Below, one piece after another: positions 51,754 to 61,153 of a DNA stretch of 64,000 nucleotides. How positions within the stretch are numbered: the first letter of the stretch is position 1; every line of letters starts with the position of its first letter. The notes beneath the pieces are model-generated. The model saw only the letters and a program-made list of their open reading frames with translations. It was not told the DNA's origin and ran no database searches. Location of the stretch: assembly GCA_032125995.1 (NCBI GenBank), contig JAQBBQ010000267.1:5502-69501 (forward strand). The letters are read 5' to 3'. Source of the stretch: SG8-39 sp032125995. Lineage in GTDB: Bacteria > Pseudomonadota > Gammaproteobacteria > Burkholderiales > SG8-39. A program made the translations under genes and the position numbers.

Positions 51754-52590
51754 ATGGCATCGCTTCCACCCATTGTTCTCAGCTTTGCCGCATCGGATCC
51801 CACCGGCGGCGCGGGCCTGCAGGCCGATCTGCTCACGCTCGCCAGCATGGGCTGCCACCCACTGTCGGTTGTCACCGCGCTCACCGTCCAGGACACGCGC
51901 GGCGTCGAGGGTGTGCTTGCGATCGACGCCGAATGGGTCAGCGCACAGGCGCGCACGCTGCTCGAGGACATGCCGGTCGCGGCGTTCAAGCTCGGCGTGC
52001 TCGGCTCGGCGGAGAACGCGGCGGCGATTGCCGAGGTTCTCGCCGATTACCCGGCCGTGCCGGTAATTCTCGATCCGGTGCTCACGTCCGGGCGCGGTGA
52101 CGCGCTCGCCGACGACGCACTGGTACAGGCACTGCGAACCCTCATCGTTCCGCAGAGCACGATCGTGACGCCGAACAGTATCGAGGCGCGGCGGCTTGCG
52201 GAAGACGAGCTCGAAGACGAGGCGCTCGACCTTGACGATTGCGCGCAACGGCTGCTCGCCATGGGCTGTCACTACGTGCTCATTACCGGAACCCACGAGA
52301 TCGGAACCGAGGTCGTAAATACGCTGTACGCCGACGGCGGCGTGGTGCGTACCGACCGCTGGCCGCGCCTGCCCGGGAGCTACCACGGTTCCGGTTGCAC
52401 GCTCGCATCGGCCCTTGCTGCGGCGCTTGCAAACGGGCTGGACGTAGCGGAGGCCGCGCACGACGCCCAGGAATTCACCTGGCAGGCGCTCGCGAACGGC
52501 TTTCGTCCCGGCATGGGGCAGCTGCTGCCCGACCGTTTCTTCTGGGCACGCGACAGCGGCGGGCAAGAGAATGACGAGGCGGCCGCGTGA
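51754..52590 (+). CDS. thiD: Hydroxymethylpyrimidine (phosphate) kinase
   Basis: A 278-residue ribokinase-fold enzyme that makes HMP-pyrophosphate for thiamine. The start IVLSFAASDPTGGAGLQADL is diagnostic, and VILDPVLTSGRGDAL, TPNSIEARRLAEDE and the anion-hole GSYHGSGCTLASALAA complete the active site. The ATG at 51754 gives the normal start. The stop overlaps the thiE GTG by three bases. The order thiD-thiE-hemL is common in betaproteobacteria. Confidence 0.93.
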   Translation: MASLPPIVLSFAASDPTGGAGLQADLLTLASMGCHPLSVVTALTVQDTRGVEGVLAIDAEWVSAQARTLLEDMPVAAFKLGVLGSAENAAAIAEVLADYPAVPVILDPVLTSGRGDALADDALVQALRTLIVPQSTIVTPNSIEARRLAEDELEDEALDLDDCAQRLLAMGCHYVLITGTHEIGTEVVNTLYADGGVVRTDRWPRLPGSYHGSGCTLASALAAALANGLDVAEAAHDAQEFTWQALANGFRPGMGQLLPDRFFWARDSGGQENDEAAA

Positions 52591-53234
52591 GGCTGCGAGG
52601 TCTTTACGCGATCACGCCGCTCGGCCTGCCACAGACCGAACTCGTCGCCCGCGTACAGCGCGCACTCGAGGGCGGCGCACGTCTGCTGCAATACCGCAGC
52701 AAGCAGAGTAAGGAGAGTAAAAACAACGACGCGGACCAGCGCATCAACGAGGCGCGCGCGCTCGCCGCGCTGTGCCGCGCGCATGGCGCGGCGTTCATCG
52801 TCAACGACGATGTCGAACTCGCGCTCGCGATCGATGCCGACGGGGTACATCTCGGCCGCGACGACGCTGATATTGCCGCCGCCCGCGGTCGCCTTCCCGG
52901 CAAGCTGGTCGGTGCCTCCTGCTATGACCGCGTCGACCTCGCGCGCGCCGCAGTCAGTGCCGGCGCGGACTATGTCGCGTTCGGCAGCGTGTTCGCCTCG
53001 CCCACCAAGCCCGGTGCGGTACGCGCGCCGCTCTCGCTGTTTGCGGAGGCGCGCGCGCTCGGCGTGCCACTGTGCGCGATCGGCGGCATCACGGTGGACA
53101 ATGCGCCCGCAGTCGTTGGCGCGGGCGCCGACCTCCTCGCGGTCATCTCCGACCTGTTCGATGCGCCCGACGTGGCGGTACGCGCGGGCGCTTTTGCGAA
53201 GCTGTTTGACCCTGAATCGGTGACATCGCCATGA
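52587..53234 (+). CDS. thiE: Thiamine-phosphate synthase
   Basis: A 215-residue TIM-barrel enzyme that joins HMP-PP and thiazole phosphate. Motifs: LLQYRSK (pyrophosphate contacts), FIVNDDVELAL, DGVHLGRDD, VGASCYD, ADYVAFGSVFASPTKPG and AIGGI. It starts with GTG inside the thiD stop. Odd: after QYRSK there is a Lys/Ser/Asn insert, QSKESKNNDADQ, longer than the usual loop, encoded by an AG/TA-rich stretch near 52700-52735. The insert keeps the frame and the Gln and Lys that bind substrate. Confidence 0.92.
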   Translation: MRLRGLYAITPLGLPQTELVARVQRALEGGARLLQYRSKQSKESKNNDADQRINEARALAALCRAHGAAFIVNDDVELALAIDADGVHLGRDDADIAAARGRLPGKLVGASCYDRVDLARAAVSAGADYVAFGSVFASPTKPGAVRAPLSLFAEARALGVPLCAIGGITVDNAPAVVGAGADLLAVISDLFDAPDVAVRAGAFAKLFDPESVTSP

Positions 53235-54586
53235 GCTCAAGCGCCCCAACCACCCCAATCACGCCGCGTACGCCGAGTACGCCGAGTACGCCGAGTACGC
53301 CACTTACGTCACGCAACGAAACCCTGTTTGCGCGCGCGCAGGCGTGCATTCCGGCCGGGGTGAACTCGCCGGTGCGCGCATTTCGGGCGGTCGGCGGCAC
53401 GCCGCCATTTTTGGAGCGCGCACTGGGCGCCTATCTCTGGGATGCGGACGGCAAGCGCTACATCGACTACGTGGGGTCCTGGGGTCCGATGGTCGTCGGC
53501 CACACCGATGGCACGGTCGTCAAGGCGGTGCAGGAAGCGGCAGCGCGTGCGCTGTCCTTCGGCGCACCGACCGAAGCCGAGATTGAGCTGGCCGAAACGA
53601 TCTGCCGCCTCGTGCCGTCGATCGAGTTGGTACGGCTGGTATCTTCAGGTACTGAAGCGACGATGTCCGCATTGCGCCTCGCGCGCGGCGCCACCGGGCG
53701 CAGCGTGATCGTCAAATTCGAGGGCTGCTACCACGGCCACGCCGACAGCCTGCTGGTCAAGGCCGGCTCAGGTGCGCTCACCTTCGGCAACCCCTCCTCT
53801 GCCGGTGTACCCGCCGAGACCGCGGCGCAGTCCGTGGTGCTCGACTACAACGACGCGGCCCAGGTGCGCGCGCTGTTCGCCACGCGCGGCGGCGAAATCG
53901 CCGCAGTAATCGTCGAACCGGTCGCGGGCAACATGAACCTCGTACAGCCAGTGCCCGGGTTCCTGGAGGCGCTGCGCGAAGAATGCACCACGCACGGCGC
54001 GGTGCTGATCTTCGACGAGGTGATGACGGGCTTTCGCGTCGCGCTCGGCGGCGCGCAGGCGCGCTTCGGTATCCGCCCCGACCTCACGACGCTCGGCAAG
54101 GTGATCGGCGGCGGGATGCCGGTCGGCGCTTTCGGTGGCGCGCGCGAAATCATGCAGCACATCGCGCCGCTCGGCGCCGTGTACCAGGCAGGCACCCTGT
54201 CCGGCAATCCGGTCGCGGTTGCCGCGGGCCTGGCCACGCTCACGATCGTCGAGCGCACCGGATTCCAGGAGGCCATAGAAGCGACGACGCAGGCGCTGGT
54301 CGAAGGCCTTGCGGCCGAAGCGAAGTCTGCGGGCGCGACGTTTTCAGCGCAGTCGGTCGGCAGCATGTTCGGCCTCTATTTCCGCGCCGCACCGCCGACG
54401 AGTTTTGCCGAGGTCATGCAGTGCGACAAGGATCGGTTCAACCAGTTCTTCCATGCGATGCTCGAGCGCGGGGTGTATCTCGCGCCGTCGGCGTTCGAGG
54501 CCGGGTTCGTCTCGGCGGCGCACGGCAGCGCCGAAATCGACGCGACGCTGGCTGCCGCGCGCGAGGCGTTCCGCAGCCTCGCCTAG
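53231..54586 (+). CDS. hemL: Glutamate-1-semialdehyde 2,1-aminomutase
   Basis: A 451-residue PLP enzyme that makes 5-aminolevulinate, the first dedicated tetrapyrrole step of the C5 pathway. PAGVNSPVRAFRAVGG, YIDYVGSWGPMVVGH, CYHGHADS and the PLP Lys290 in TLGKVIGGGMPVGAFGG are diagnostic. The first 26 residues (up to RNETLFARAQ) are an extension with TPSTPSTPSTP, absent from typical homologues. The ATG overlaps the thiE stop as ATGA; no better in-frame start lies later. Its stop overlaps that of convergent mgtE. Confidence 0.95.
   Translation: MSSSAPTTPITPRTPSTPSTPSTPLTSRNETLFARAQACIPAGVNSPVRAFRAVGGTPPFLERALGAYLWDADGKRYIDYVGSWGPMVVGHTDGTVVKAVQEAAARALSFGAPTEAEIELAETICRLVPSIELVRLVSSGTEATMSALRLARGATGRSVIVKFEGCYHGHADSLLVKAGSGALTFGNPSSAGVPAETAAQSVVLDYNDAAQVRALFATRGGEIAAVIVEPVAGNMNLVQPVPGFLEALREECTTHGAVLIFDEVMTGFRVALGGAQARFGIRPDLTTLGKVIGGGMPVGAFGGAREIMQHIAPLGAVYQAGTLSGNPVAVAAGLATLTIVERTGFQEAIEATTQALVEGLAAEAKSAGATFSAQSVGSMFGLYFRAAPPTSFAEVMQCDKDRFNQFFHAMLERGVYLAPSAFEAGFVSAAHGSAEIDATLAAAREAFRSLA
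53261..53305 (+). repeat. Five-copy 9-bp tandem repeat in the hemL start
   Basis: Unit ACGCCGAGT, three perfect copies flanked by ACGCCGCGT and ACGCCACTT. It encodes repeated Thr-Pro-Ser-like triplets. A 9-bp unit cannot shift the frame, so copy-number change would alter only the length of the N-terminal tail. Confidence 0.85.
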
Positions 54587-55989
54587 ACCAGAAGTATCGT
54601 CGCCAGTCCGAGGAAGATGAAGAATCCGCCGCTGTCGGTGCAGGCGGTGATGAGCACCGACGAGCCGATCGCGGGGTCGCGCCCGAGGCGCGCGCGCACC
54701 CAGGGAATGGCAACGCCCATGACCGCGGCAAGGACCAGCGTTAGCAGCATGGCGAGGGCCATCACGCCGCCCAGCGCAACATTGCCGTAGAGCCAGATCG
54801 TCACTACGCCGAGCAAGCTGCCCCAGACCACCCCGTTCAACAGCGCAACACTCAGCTCCTTGCGCAGCAGCGCGCGCCACGCCCCCTGGAGCTGACCGAG
54901 GGCGAGCGCGCGCACGATCATGGTCATCGTCTGATTGCCGGAATTGCCGCCGATGCCGGCCACGATCGGCATCAGCGCAGCCAACGCGACGAGCTGGGCG
55001 ATCGAATGCTCGAAAGCGTCGATCACGCGCGACGCGATGAACGCCGTCACCAGGTTCACCGCCAGCCACGACCAGCGGTTCCGAAAGCTGTTCAGCACCG
55101 ACGCGAAGATGTCTTCTTCTTCCGCCAGGCCGGCCTCGGCGAGCTGGGTTTCTTCGCTGCGCTCGCGAATGTAGTCGACCACCGCGTCCACCGTGACGCG
55201 TCCAACGAGGCGTCCCTCGGCGTCGACCACCGGCGCCGAGACGAGGTCGTAGCGTTCGAACGCACGCGCCGCATCTTCCGCGCGATCCTCCGGGTGCAGC
55301 GTGACCTGCTCCGGCACCAACACCGCGGCCACCTCGAGCTCGAGGTCCGACACGATCAGTCGCGTGATCGGCAACGCGCCGCACAAGCGGCGCGCGCGGT
55401 CGACGACGAACAACTGGTCGCTGTGGTCGGGCAGTTCGTCCATGCGGCGCAGGTAGCGCGTCACGACCTCCAGCGCGACGTCCTCGCGCACCGTGATGAA
55501 CTCGAAGTCCATCAGCGCACCGACGGTACCCTCCTTGTAAGACAGCGCGGCGCGGAGCTGCTCGCGCTCGTCCAGCGGTAGCGACTGGGCGACTTCCTGG
55601 ATGACCTCATCGGGCAGATCGGGGGCGAGGTCGGCGAGCTCGTCGGCCTCGAGTGTCCCCGCCGCGGCGACGAGCTCGTCGGAGTCCATGTTCGCGATGA
55701 GCGATTCGCGCACCGCATCCGACACCTCGAGCAGGATCTCGCCGTCGCGGTCGGCCTTGACAAGATCCCAGACGACGAGCCGGTCCTCGACCGGCAAGGC
55801 CTCGAGGATGAAGGCAATATCGGCGGCGTGCAGCCTGTCGAGGCGGCCGCGCAGCTCGGCGAGCTGCTGCGAATGCATGAGCTGCTCGACCGGTCCGTGG
55901 CGCTCGAGCAGCGTCTGCACCTCGCGCAGGTGCCTCTCGAGATCCTCGACTTCGCGTCGCGTCTGCACCGTAGGCATTCTGCGAACCAT
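54583..55989 (-). CDS. mgtE: Magnesium transporter MgtE
   Basis: A 468-residue Mg2+ channel. The N-domain helices (LERHLREVQTLLERHG) are followed by two CBS domains (about 155-270, with VGRVTVDAVVDYI) that sense Mg2+, a long plug helix (EEDIFASVL) and five C-terminal helices with the pore signature GIGGNSGNQTMTM. The ATG at 55989 is used; a second ATG at 55977 gives MPTVQTRREVEDL and may be the real start. The end overlaps the hemL stop. Confidence 0.93.
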   Translation of the reverse strand: MVRRMPTVQTRREVEDLERHLREVQTLLERHGPVEQLMHSQQLAELRGRLDRLHAADIAFILEALPVEDRLVVWDLVKADRDGEILLEVSDAVRESLIANMDSDELVAAAGTLEADELADLAPDLPDEVIQEVAQSLPLDEREQLRAALSYKEGTVGALMDFEFITVREDVALEVVTRYLRRMDELPDHSDQLFVVDRARRLCGALPITRLIVSDLELEVAAVLVPEQVTLHPEDRAEDAARAFERYDLVSAPVVDAEGRLVGRVTVDAVVDYIRERSEETQLAEAGLAEEEDIFASVLNSFRNRWSWLAVNLVTAFIASRVIDAFEHSIAQLVALAALMPIVAGIGGNSGNQTMTMIVRALALGQLQGAWRALLRKELSVALLNGVVWGSLLGVVTIWLYGNVALGGVMALAMLLTLVLAAVMGVAIPWVRARLGRDPAIGSSVLITACTDSGGFFIFLGLATILLV

Positions 55990-56056
55990 TGTATGGGTTC
56001 GCCGCCGGACGCGTCATGCCCGCGGCGCCCGCTGTCTTGCCGTGGCGCGGCGCCGC

Positions 56057-56776
56057 TCAGGGTATTCGGGCGCTGCGCATCCGCGTCAGGATCACGTCGA
56101 CGCGCTGCGCGAGATAGGGCGTCGTACCACCGCGCGCATAGCGCCGCGGGCTCGGCAGCACCGCCGCGAGCCACGCCGCCTGCGGCGCGGTCAGCGCTGC
56201 CGCCGGCACGCCAAAATGATGCCGCGCAGCCGCCTCTGCGCCGAACACGTCCTCGCCCCACTCCGCCACGTTCAGGTACAGCTCGAGGATGCGGCGCTTG
56301 CTCATACTGGCCTCGAGCATCCAGGCGATCGCGGCCTCCTGCACCTTGCGCAACCACGAACGATCGCCCGAGAGAAACAGATTCTTCGCCAGTTGTTGGC
56401 TGATCGTCGATGCGCCCGTCACGACGCGTCCGCGGCGCTGGTTCTTTTCGATCGCCTTGTGGATCGCGTCCCAGTCGAGCCCCCCGTGCTCGAGAAAACG
56501 GGCGTCCTCGGCAGCAATGACCGCGCGCTTGAGATGAATCGAGATCTGCCCATACGGCACCCAGCGAACCGCGAGCCGCGCGTGCCGAACGGGATTCTTC
56601 CCCTCGAGCGCCGCGCGGGCACGCAGGGTTTCGCTGCGCGCCTGCATGAACGCCGTGCGCGCCGGATCGTTGTGCGCAACCCAGAGCACCTGGGCCAGGA
56701 ACCAGAGTTGCACGACGAGGAAGACCGCGACGACGACGACGCCGACCGCGCCGACAAGCTTGGCGGCGAATCGCAT
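56057..56776 (-). CDS. mtgA: Monofunctional peptidoglycan glycosyltransferase
   Basis: A 239-residue membrane-anchored GT51 enzyme that polymerises lipid II without crosslinking. One N-terminal helix (about 4-30) precedes the catalytic motif AEDARFLEHGGLDWDAI with the catalytic Glu, then GASTISQQLAKNLFL, RKVQEAAIAWMLE and RILELYLNVAEWG. The length is typical of MtgA. It follows aroE by 13 bases. Confidence 0.94.
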   Translation of the reverse strand: MRFAAKLVGAVGVVVVAVFLVVQLWFLAQVLWVAHNDPARTAFMQARSETLRARAALEGKNPVRHARLAVRWVPYGQISIHLKRAVIAAEDARFLEHGGLDWDAIHKAIEKNQRRGRVVTGASTISQQLAKNLFLSGDRSWLRKVQEAAIAWMLEASMSKRRILELYLNVAEWGEDVFGAEAAARHHFGVPAAALTAPQAAWLAAVLPSPRRYARGGTTPYLAQRVDVILTRMRSARIP

Positions 56777-56789
56777 CACGCGACGCGGC

Positions 56790-57590
56790 TTAGGCACCGC
56801 GCAGGGCGGCGAGGACCGGTCCGGTGTCTGGGCGCACGCCGCGCCAGATGGAAAACGATTCCGCGGCCTGCTCGACCAGCATCCCGATGCCGTCACAGGC
56901 GCGCACCTGGTGCGCGCGCGCGAAGGCGAGAAACGGCGTGTCTTTCCCGTACACCATGTCGTAGGCGAGCGCGCCACGCGCGAACAACTCACGTCGGATC
57001 GGCGGCAGCACGCCAGTCAGACCGGCCGAGGTCGCGTTTACGACCAGGTCGAAAGCACCGCCATCGAGCAGGTCATAGCCCCCGCCCCGCACCCCGGCGA
57101 AGCGCACCGCAAGCGCCCGCGCACGCGCCGCGGTGCGGTTCACGATGACGAGCATCGACACGCCGGCGTCGAGCAAGGGTTGCACGACGCCCTGCGCCGC
57201 GCCGCCCGCGCCGAGCAGGAGCGCCCGCCGGCCTGCGAGCGCACAGTCGAGATTCGATTCGAGATCGCGTACCAGGCCTACCCCGTCCGTGTTGTCGCCG
57301 AAGACCGCAGCACGATCGAGCACCAGCGTATTGACCGCTTCAGCGGCGCGCGCCCGCGCGCTCAGCTCGCCGCAGTAGTGAAATGCCGCCGTCTTAAACG
57401 GCAGTGTGACGTTCGCGCCGCGCCCGCCCGCGGTGCGAAACGTATCGACCGCCGTCTCGAATCCGTCGAGCGGCGCCTCGATGCGCCCGTAGTCCATGTC
57501 TTGGCCCATTGCACGCGCGAACGCGGCGTGGATCCAGGGCGATTTCGAATGCCCGATCGGATTCCCGATCACGACGTAGCGGTCAGTCAT
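56790..57590 (-). CDS. aroE: Shikimate 5-dehydrogenase
   Basis: A 266-residue NADP enzyme reducing 3-dehydroshikimate in aromatic amino-acid synthesis. NPIGHSKSPWIH (shikimate binding), GANVTLPFKTAA with catalytic Lys, GDNTDGVGLVRDL with catalytic Asp and the cofactor motif LLLGAGGAAQGVV are intact. ATG at 57590 is the usual start. Conserved order: RNase, TonB-like, aroE, mtgA. Confidence 0.95.
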   Translation of the reverse strand: MTDRYVVIGNPIGHSKSPWIHAAFARAMGQDMDYGRIEAPLDGFETAVDTFRTAGGRGANVTLPFKTAAFHYCGELSARARAAEAVNTLVLDRAAVFGDNTDGVGLVRDLESNLDCALAGRRALLLGAGGAAQGVVQPLLDAGVSMLVIVNRTAARARALAVRFAGVRGGGYDLLDGGAFDLVVNATSAGLTGVLPPIRRELFARGALAYDMVYGKDTPFLAFARAHQVRACDGIGMLVEQAAESFSIWRGVRPDTGPVLAALRGA

Positions 57591-57683
57591 GCGCGTAGTG
57601 TACGAAGACGCGGCGCACCACGTCATTCAGGTTCATGGGCTGCCGGGGAAACGTCTCGCGTTTCCCCCCACATCAAAACCACG

Positions 57684-58616
57684 CTATTCAGTCCAGATCT
57701 TGTCGCCCCGACCGAAGAACCAGGTGCGCGTGATCACCAGCAGATCGGTATCGCGCCGGATGTTCGCAGGGAACGCCGCGAAGGGAGCCGCCATGCGAAC
57801 GATTTTGTAGGCTGCCTGGTCGAGCACTTTCAAGCCCGAGGACCGATCGAGTTCGACCGACTCGACGCCACCGTTGGCCCGGATCGTGACGGTCAGGCGC
57901 AGATTGCCGTAGATCTTCCCGCGCGCCTCCGGCGGGTAGTTGAGCGTGCCGACGCGCTCGACCTTCATCCGCCAGTCCTCTTCGTACTGCGCGAACCGGT
58001 ACTCGATTGCGCGTGCGCCGATGAACTTCTTTCGCGGCCGCTTTTGGTAGGCTTGGACGCGCCGATCGAGCTGGGCCTGCAGCTTGAGCGCGGCGAGCGA
58101 CAGGTCCGCGAGTTCGCGTCCTGAGCGTTGCTCGACGGGCTTCTCGACCGGTTTCGGTTTGGGTTTGCGCGTCGGCTTCTGGACCTTCGCCGGCGTCTCG
58201 CGTTTTGTCTGTGCGAGCAGCGTGCGCTGCGTTTCTTCGAGCTCCTGGACCCGACGCTGGGCCTGCGCAATCGTCGCGCCGGTCGCGTCCGGCCGCGTCA
58301 CGGGCAACGGCGTTTTGGCGCGCACCGCCTGATCGGTGTTTCCGCCGCGATCCAGGTTCACCTGCGCGAGCGCATCGGCCTGCCGGGGTGCCTCCTTCGT
58401 CTTCGCGTTGACGAGGATGACTTCGAGCGGCAGGTTTGGCGACTTCCAGCGCAGCGCTTCCGGAAAGGTGAAGTGCACCGAAAGCAACACCGCATGCAGT
58501 GCGACGGAGACGACGACCGATGCGTGCAGTGCACGCGAGTGACGATGCGTGCCCGCCCAGACCCAGGGCGGGCGTATCGCAGCTGTCGCTAAAGCAGCCT
58601 GCAATTCTTGCCTCAA
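57684..58616 (-). CDS. TonB-family energy-transducing protein
   Basis: A 310-residue protein with a cytoplasmic N-terminus of about 25 residues, one membrane helix (ASVVVSVALHAVLLSVHF, about 33-50), a coiled-coil and Lys/Pro-rich periplasmic spacer (TRKPKPKPVEKPVEQ) and a C-terminal TonB domain (about 215-310: LNYPPEARGKIYGNLRLTV, VESVELDRSSG). No exbB/exbD or receptor is adjacent, so its partners are unknown. The frame opens with TTG; a later start is possible and the first 25 residues are uncertain. Confidence 0.8.
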   Translation of the reverse strand: MRQELQAALATAAIRPPWVWAGTHRHSRALHASVVVSVALHAVLLSVHFTFPEALRWKSPNLPLEVILVNAKTKEAPRQADALAQVNLDRGGNTDQAVRAKTPLPVTRPDATGATIAQAQRRVQELEETQRTLLAQTKRETPAKVQKPTRKPKPKPVEKPVEQRSGRELADLSLAALKLQAQLDRRVQAYQKRPRKKFIGARAIEYRFAQYEEDWRMKVERVGTLNYPPEARGKIYGNLRLTVTIRANGGVESVELDRSSGLKVLDQAAYKIVRMAAPFAAFPANIRRDTDLLVITRTWFFGRGDKIWTE

Positions 58617-58644
58617 GGAAACGGCCTGCCGCTATTCTACGACC

Positions 58645-60525
58645 TCAGGCCTCGGCGGGGGTGCCGTCCAAGGCGGCGTCGGCTTCGACGTCTCGCGTCT
58701 CGCGGTAGGTGCACGCGACCGTACGCTCAATCAAATCCACGGCACCGACCCCGAGCCGAACCCGTGTGCCGGGCTCGAGGTCAGGCAGCGAAGGTACCGC
58801 GACCGTCAATGGCAGCGCTGCCAACCGCGCAACGCGCTCGCGCAGCACCACCGCGTCGACGCTCTCGACCTGTTCCTGCAGCAACCAGCGCAGGCACCAA
58901 TAGGATTCCATTGCACGCTGGTGATCGACATAGCGCGCGTAGGTCAGTTCGAACGCGCGCATCGCCGACAACAGCGCGTCAGAGCTGCGTCCGAACGGGG
59001 CGCGCCGCCCCGCCAGCGTGGCGGCGAGCTGCCTCTGGTTTAGGAGATCGACGTAGCGCCGCAGCGGTGAGGTCATCCAGGCGTAGCACGAGACACCCAG
59101 TCCCTCATGCGCCTCCGGGTGCACGCTCAGACGGACCTTGCCCGATGACTGCACGCGGTAAATCGCCGCGATATCGCGCTCGGCGAGCAGGGTGCCCCAG
59201 GTCGTGTTGACCAGGATCATCAATTCGGCGACCAATTTGTCGAGCGGCGCACCACGTTTGCGGCGACGGATCTCGACGCGTCCGTTCTCGACAGCGACCG
59301 TGAACTCGTCGAACCCCGTGTTCACCGCGGGCCTGCCGCGCCGCGCTTCGAGTGCGCAGGCGAACTGCCACAGCGTGCGCAGCGCGTCCTCGAACGGTAG
59401 GCCGCAGGCGCTACCGTCAACAAACGCGACGTTCAGCGCGTCGTACTGCGCGTGGCGCAGGTTGGCGTCGATACGCACACGTTCGAGGCGCGTGGTGTGC
59501 CCACGCACACTGAAATCCTCGGGCGATACGTCGACATAAAGCGACATCGCAGGTTGCGCGGTGCCGTGATCGAGCGAGAAGCGTTCGATCACGTCCTCGG
59601 GCAGCATGGTGAATTTCTGCCCCGGCATGTAGGCCGTCGACAGCCGTTCGCGCGCGAGGGCGTCGATCGGCGAACCGGATTCAAACCCGAGCACCGGCGC
59701 CGCGATGTGAACGCCGATGCGCAATCCGCCGTCAGCGGTGCGCGTCACCGAGAAGGCGTCGTCGATCTCCGTCGTGCCAACGTCGTCCAGGCTAAAGGCC
59801 GCGTGCTCGGCGAGCGGAAGGTCTTCCGGCAGCTGCGGGGCGGCATGCGGCGGAAACTGCGCACCGTGTGGGAAGAACTCGTGAAGAAATGCATTCAGAT
59901 GGTAGGCGTAGCTGTCCGACAGCAGGCCGCAGCGTTCCAACAGACGCGCCGGCGCCAACCGCGTCTGTTTGCAGGCCTGCTCGAATGCTTTCGTTTCGGG
60001 CTTGTTGCGATCCGGGGCATAGAGCAACTCGTCCTTCAACGCCGCGATCTCGTCGGGACACTCGGCACGTGCAAGCTGTTCGGTCCACGTCTCGATACGC
60101 GCCTGCGTGTGGCGCTTTTTTTCCAAGCTCGCGATGGCGCGCTTGAGCGTCTCCTCGGATGCCGCCTGGAAGCGCCCACGGCCGCGGCGATAAAAGTACA
60201 TTGGCGCCGAGTGCAGTTTCAGCAGCAAGCCCGCCGCTTCCACCGGCGTCGGCTCGTGACCGACGTAATCGCGCGCCAGTTCCTGGAAGCCGAATTCGCG
60301 CGCGCCGCAGCACTGCCAGAGAAAGTCCGTCTCGAGCGCCGCGGCGTAGTGCTGCGCCTGCGCCATCAGCTCCGCAGCCGCGGGGCGCTCGAAGTGCATC
60401 AGCACGTTGCCCATCTTGACTTTGATCCGCCGCCCATGCGGCGTCTCGACCTGGTAGGAGGCCGTTGACTGGGCGAGCACCGCGGCGACCCGCAAGTCGC
60501 CCGACTCTTCGTACAGCACCTGCAT
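58645..60525 (-). CDS. RNase II-family (RNB-domain) exoribonuclease
   Basis: A 626-residue 3'-5' exoribonuclease of the RNB superfamily. The catalytic motif SLDDVGTTEIDDAFSV (about 295) supplies the metal-binding aspartates, with RERLSTAYMPGQKFTMLP and YAWMTSPLRRYVDLLN further on. A short cold-shock-like N-domain (KVKMGNVLMHF) and a C-terminal S1-like barrel (LEPGTRVRLGVGAVDL) flank it. It is shorter than RNase R and resembles the betaproteobacterial short type. The ATG at 60525 is the natural start. Confidence 0.88.
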   Translation of the reverse strand: MQVLYEESGDLRVAAVLAQSTASYQVETPHGRRIKVKMGNVLMHFERPAAAELMAQAQHYAAALETDFLWQCCGAREFGFQELARDYVGHEPTPVEAAGLLLKLHSAPMYFYRRGRGRFQAASEETLKRAIASLEKKRHTQARIETWTEQLARAECPDEIAALKDELLYAPDRNKPETKAFEQACKQTRLAPARLLERCGLLSDSYAYHLNAFLHEFFPHGAQFPPHAAPQLPEDLPLAEHAAFSLDDVGTTEIDDAFSVTRTADGGLRIGVHIAAPVLGFESGSPIDALARERLSTAYMPGQKFTMLPEDVIERFSLDHGTAQPAMSLYVDVSPEDFSVRGHTTRLERVRIDANLRHAQYDALNVAFVDGSACGLPFEDALRTLWQFACALEARRGRPAVNTGFDEFTVAVENGRVEIRRRKRGAPLDKLVAELMILVNTTWGTLLAERDIAAIYRVQSSGKVRLSVHPEAHEGLGVSCYAWMTSPLRRYVDLLNQRQLAATLAGRRAPFGRSSDALLSAMRAFELTYARYVDHQRAMESYWCLRWLLQEQVESVDAVVLRERVARLAALPLTVAVPSLPDLEPGTRVRLGVGAVDLIERTVACTYRETRDVEADAALDGTPAEA

Positions 60526-60580
60526 CGGGCGGGGATTATAGGGGCAGGCGTTGACGCCGCCTGCGCGCGGCGCGCCGCGC

Positions 60581-61153
60581 TCAGAGGTCGGTGATGCCCG
60601 CAAACGCGAGAATGCGCGGCAGATGCTCGGGAAAACTCTGCAAGGTATGGTCACCGCCGTCGCGGATCACCGTCCGCGCGCCTTCGTATTTGCGCGCCGC
60701 CTCGCGCCAGTCGAGCAGTTCATCGCCCGTCTCGAGCAGCAGCAGGTAGCGCTCCGGGTCAACGCGCCCGACGACGAGCGCGCGCCAGCCGGCGAGATGC
60801 GCCCGCGTCAACTCGAACGGTACGCCGGTGTAGAGGTTCTGCTGCTGACCGAGGAAGGCTTCGAGGCCCAGGTCCGGCCGGATTGCTGGATTGAGCAACA
60901 CGGCGCGCCGGGCGTACTTCTCGGCGAACCAGGTTGCGTAGAACCCGCCAAGCGAGCTGCCGACGAAGGTCACATCCTGCGCCGCATGGCGCGCGTACGC
61001 CGCCTCGATGAGACCGACCGCCGCCTCAGGTTGGTGCGGTAGTGCGGGGCAGATGAAACGGTCGCCGAGTCCACGCGCGTCCATGCTGGCCTTCATCGCA
61101 CGCGCCTTGTGCGACGCCGGCGAGCTGTTGAAGCCGTGCAGATAAAGGATCAT
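60581..61153 (-). CDS. yqiA: YqiA-family esterase
   Basis: A 190-residue alpha/beta hydrolase. The start MILYLHGFNSSPASHKA, nucleophile elbow FVGSSLGGFYATWFAE, acid region and the closing IRDGGDHTLQSF identify the YqiA/UPF0227 family of small esterases. The natural substrate is unknown. The ATG overlaps the stop of the small membrane protein gene as ATGA. Confidence 0.9.
   Translation of the reverse strand: MILYLHGFNSSPASHKARAMKASMDARGLGDRFICPALPHQPEAAVGLIEAAYARHAAQDVTFVGSSLGGFYATWFAEKYARRAVLLNPAIRPDLGLEAFLGQQQNLYTGVPFELTRAHLAGWRALVVGRVDPERYLLLLETGDELLDWREAARKYEGARTVIRDGGDHTLQSFPEHLPRILAFAGITDL

Noticed and set aside
54583..54586. The 4-base overlap of hemL and mgtE stop codons (CTAG) as a functional element
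   Set aside because: Convergent genes sharing CTAG is a common chance arrangement in compact genomes.
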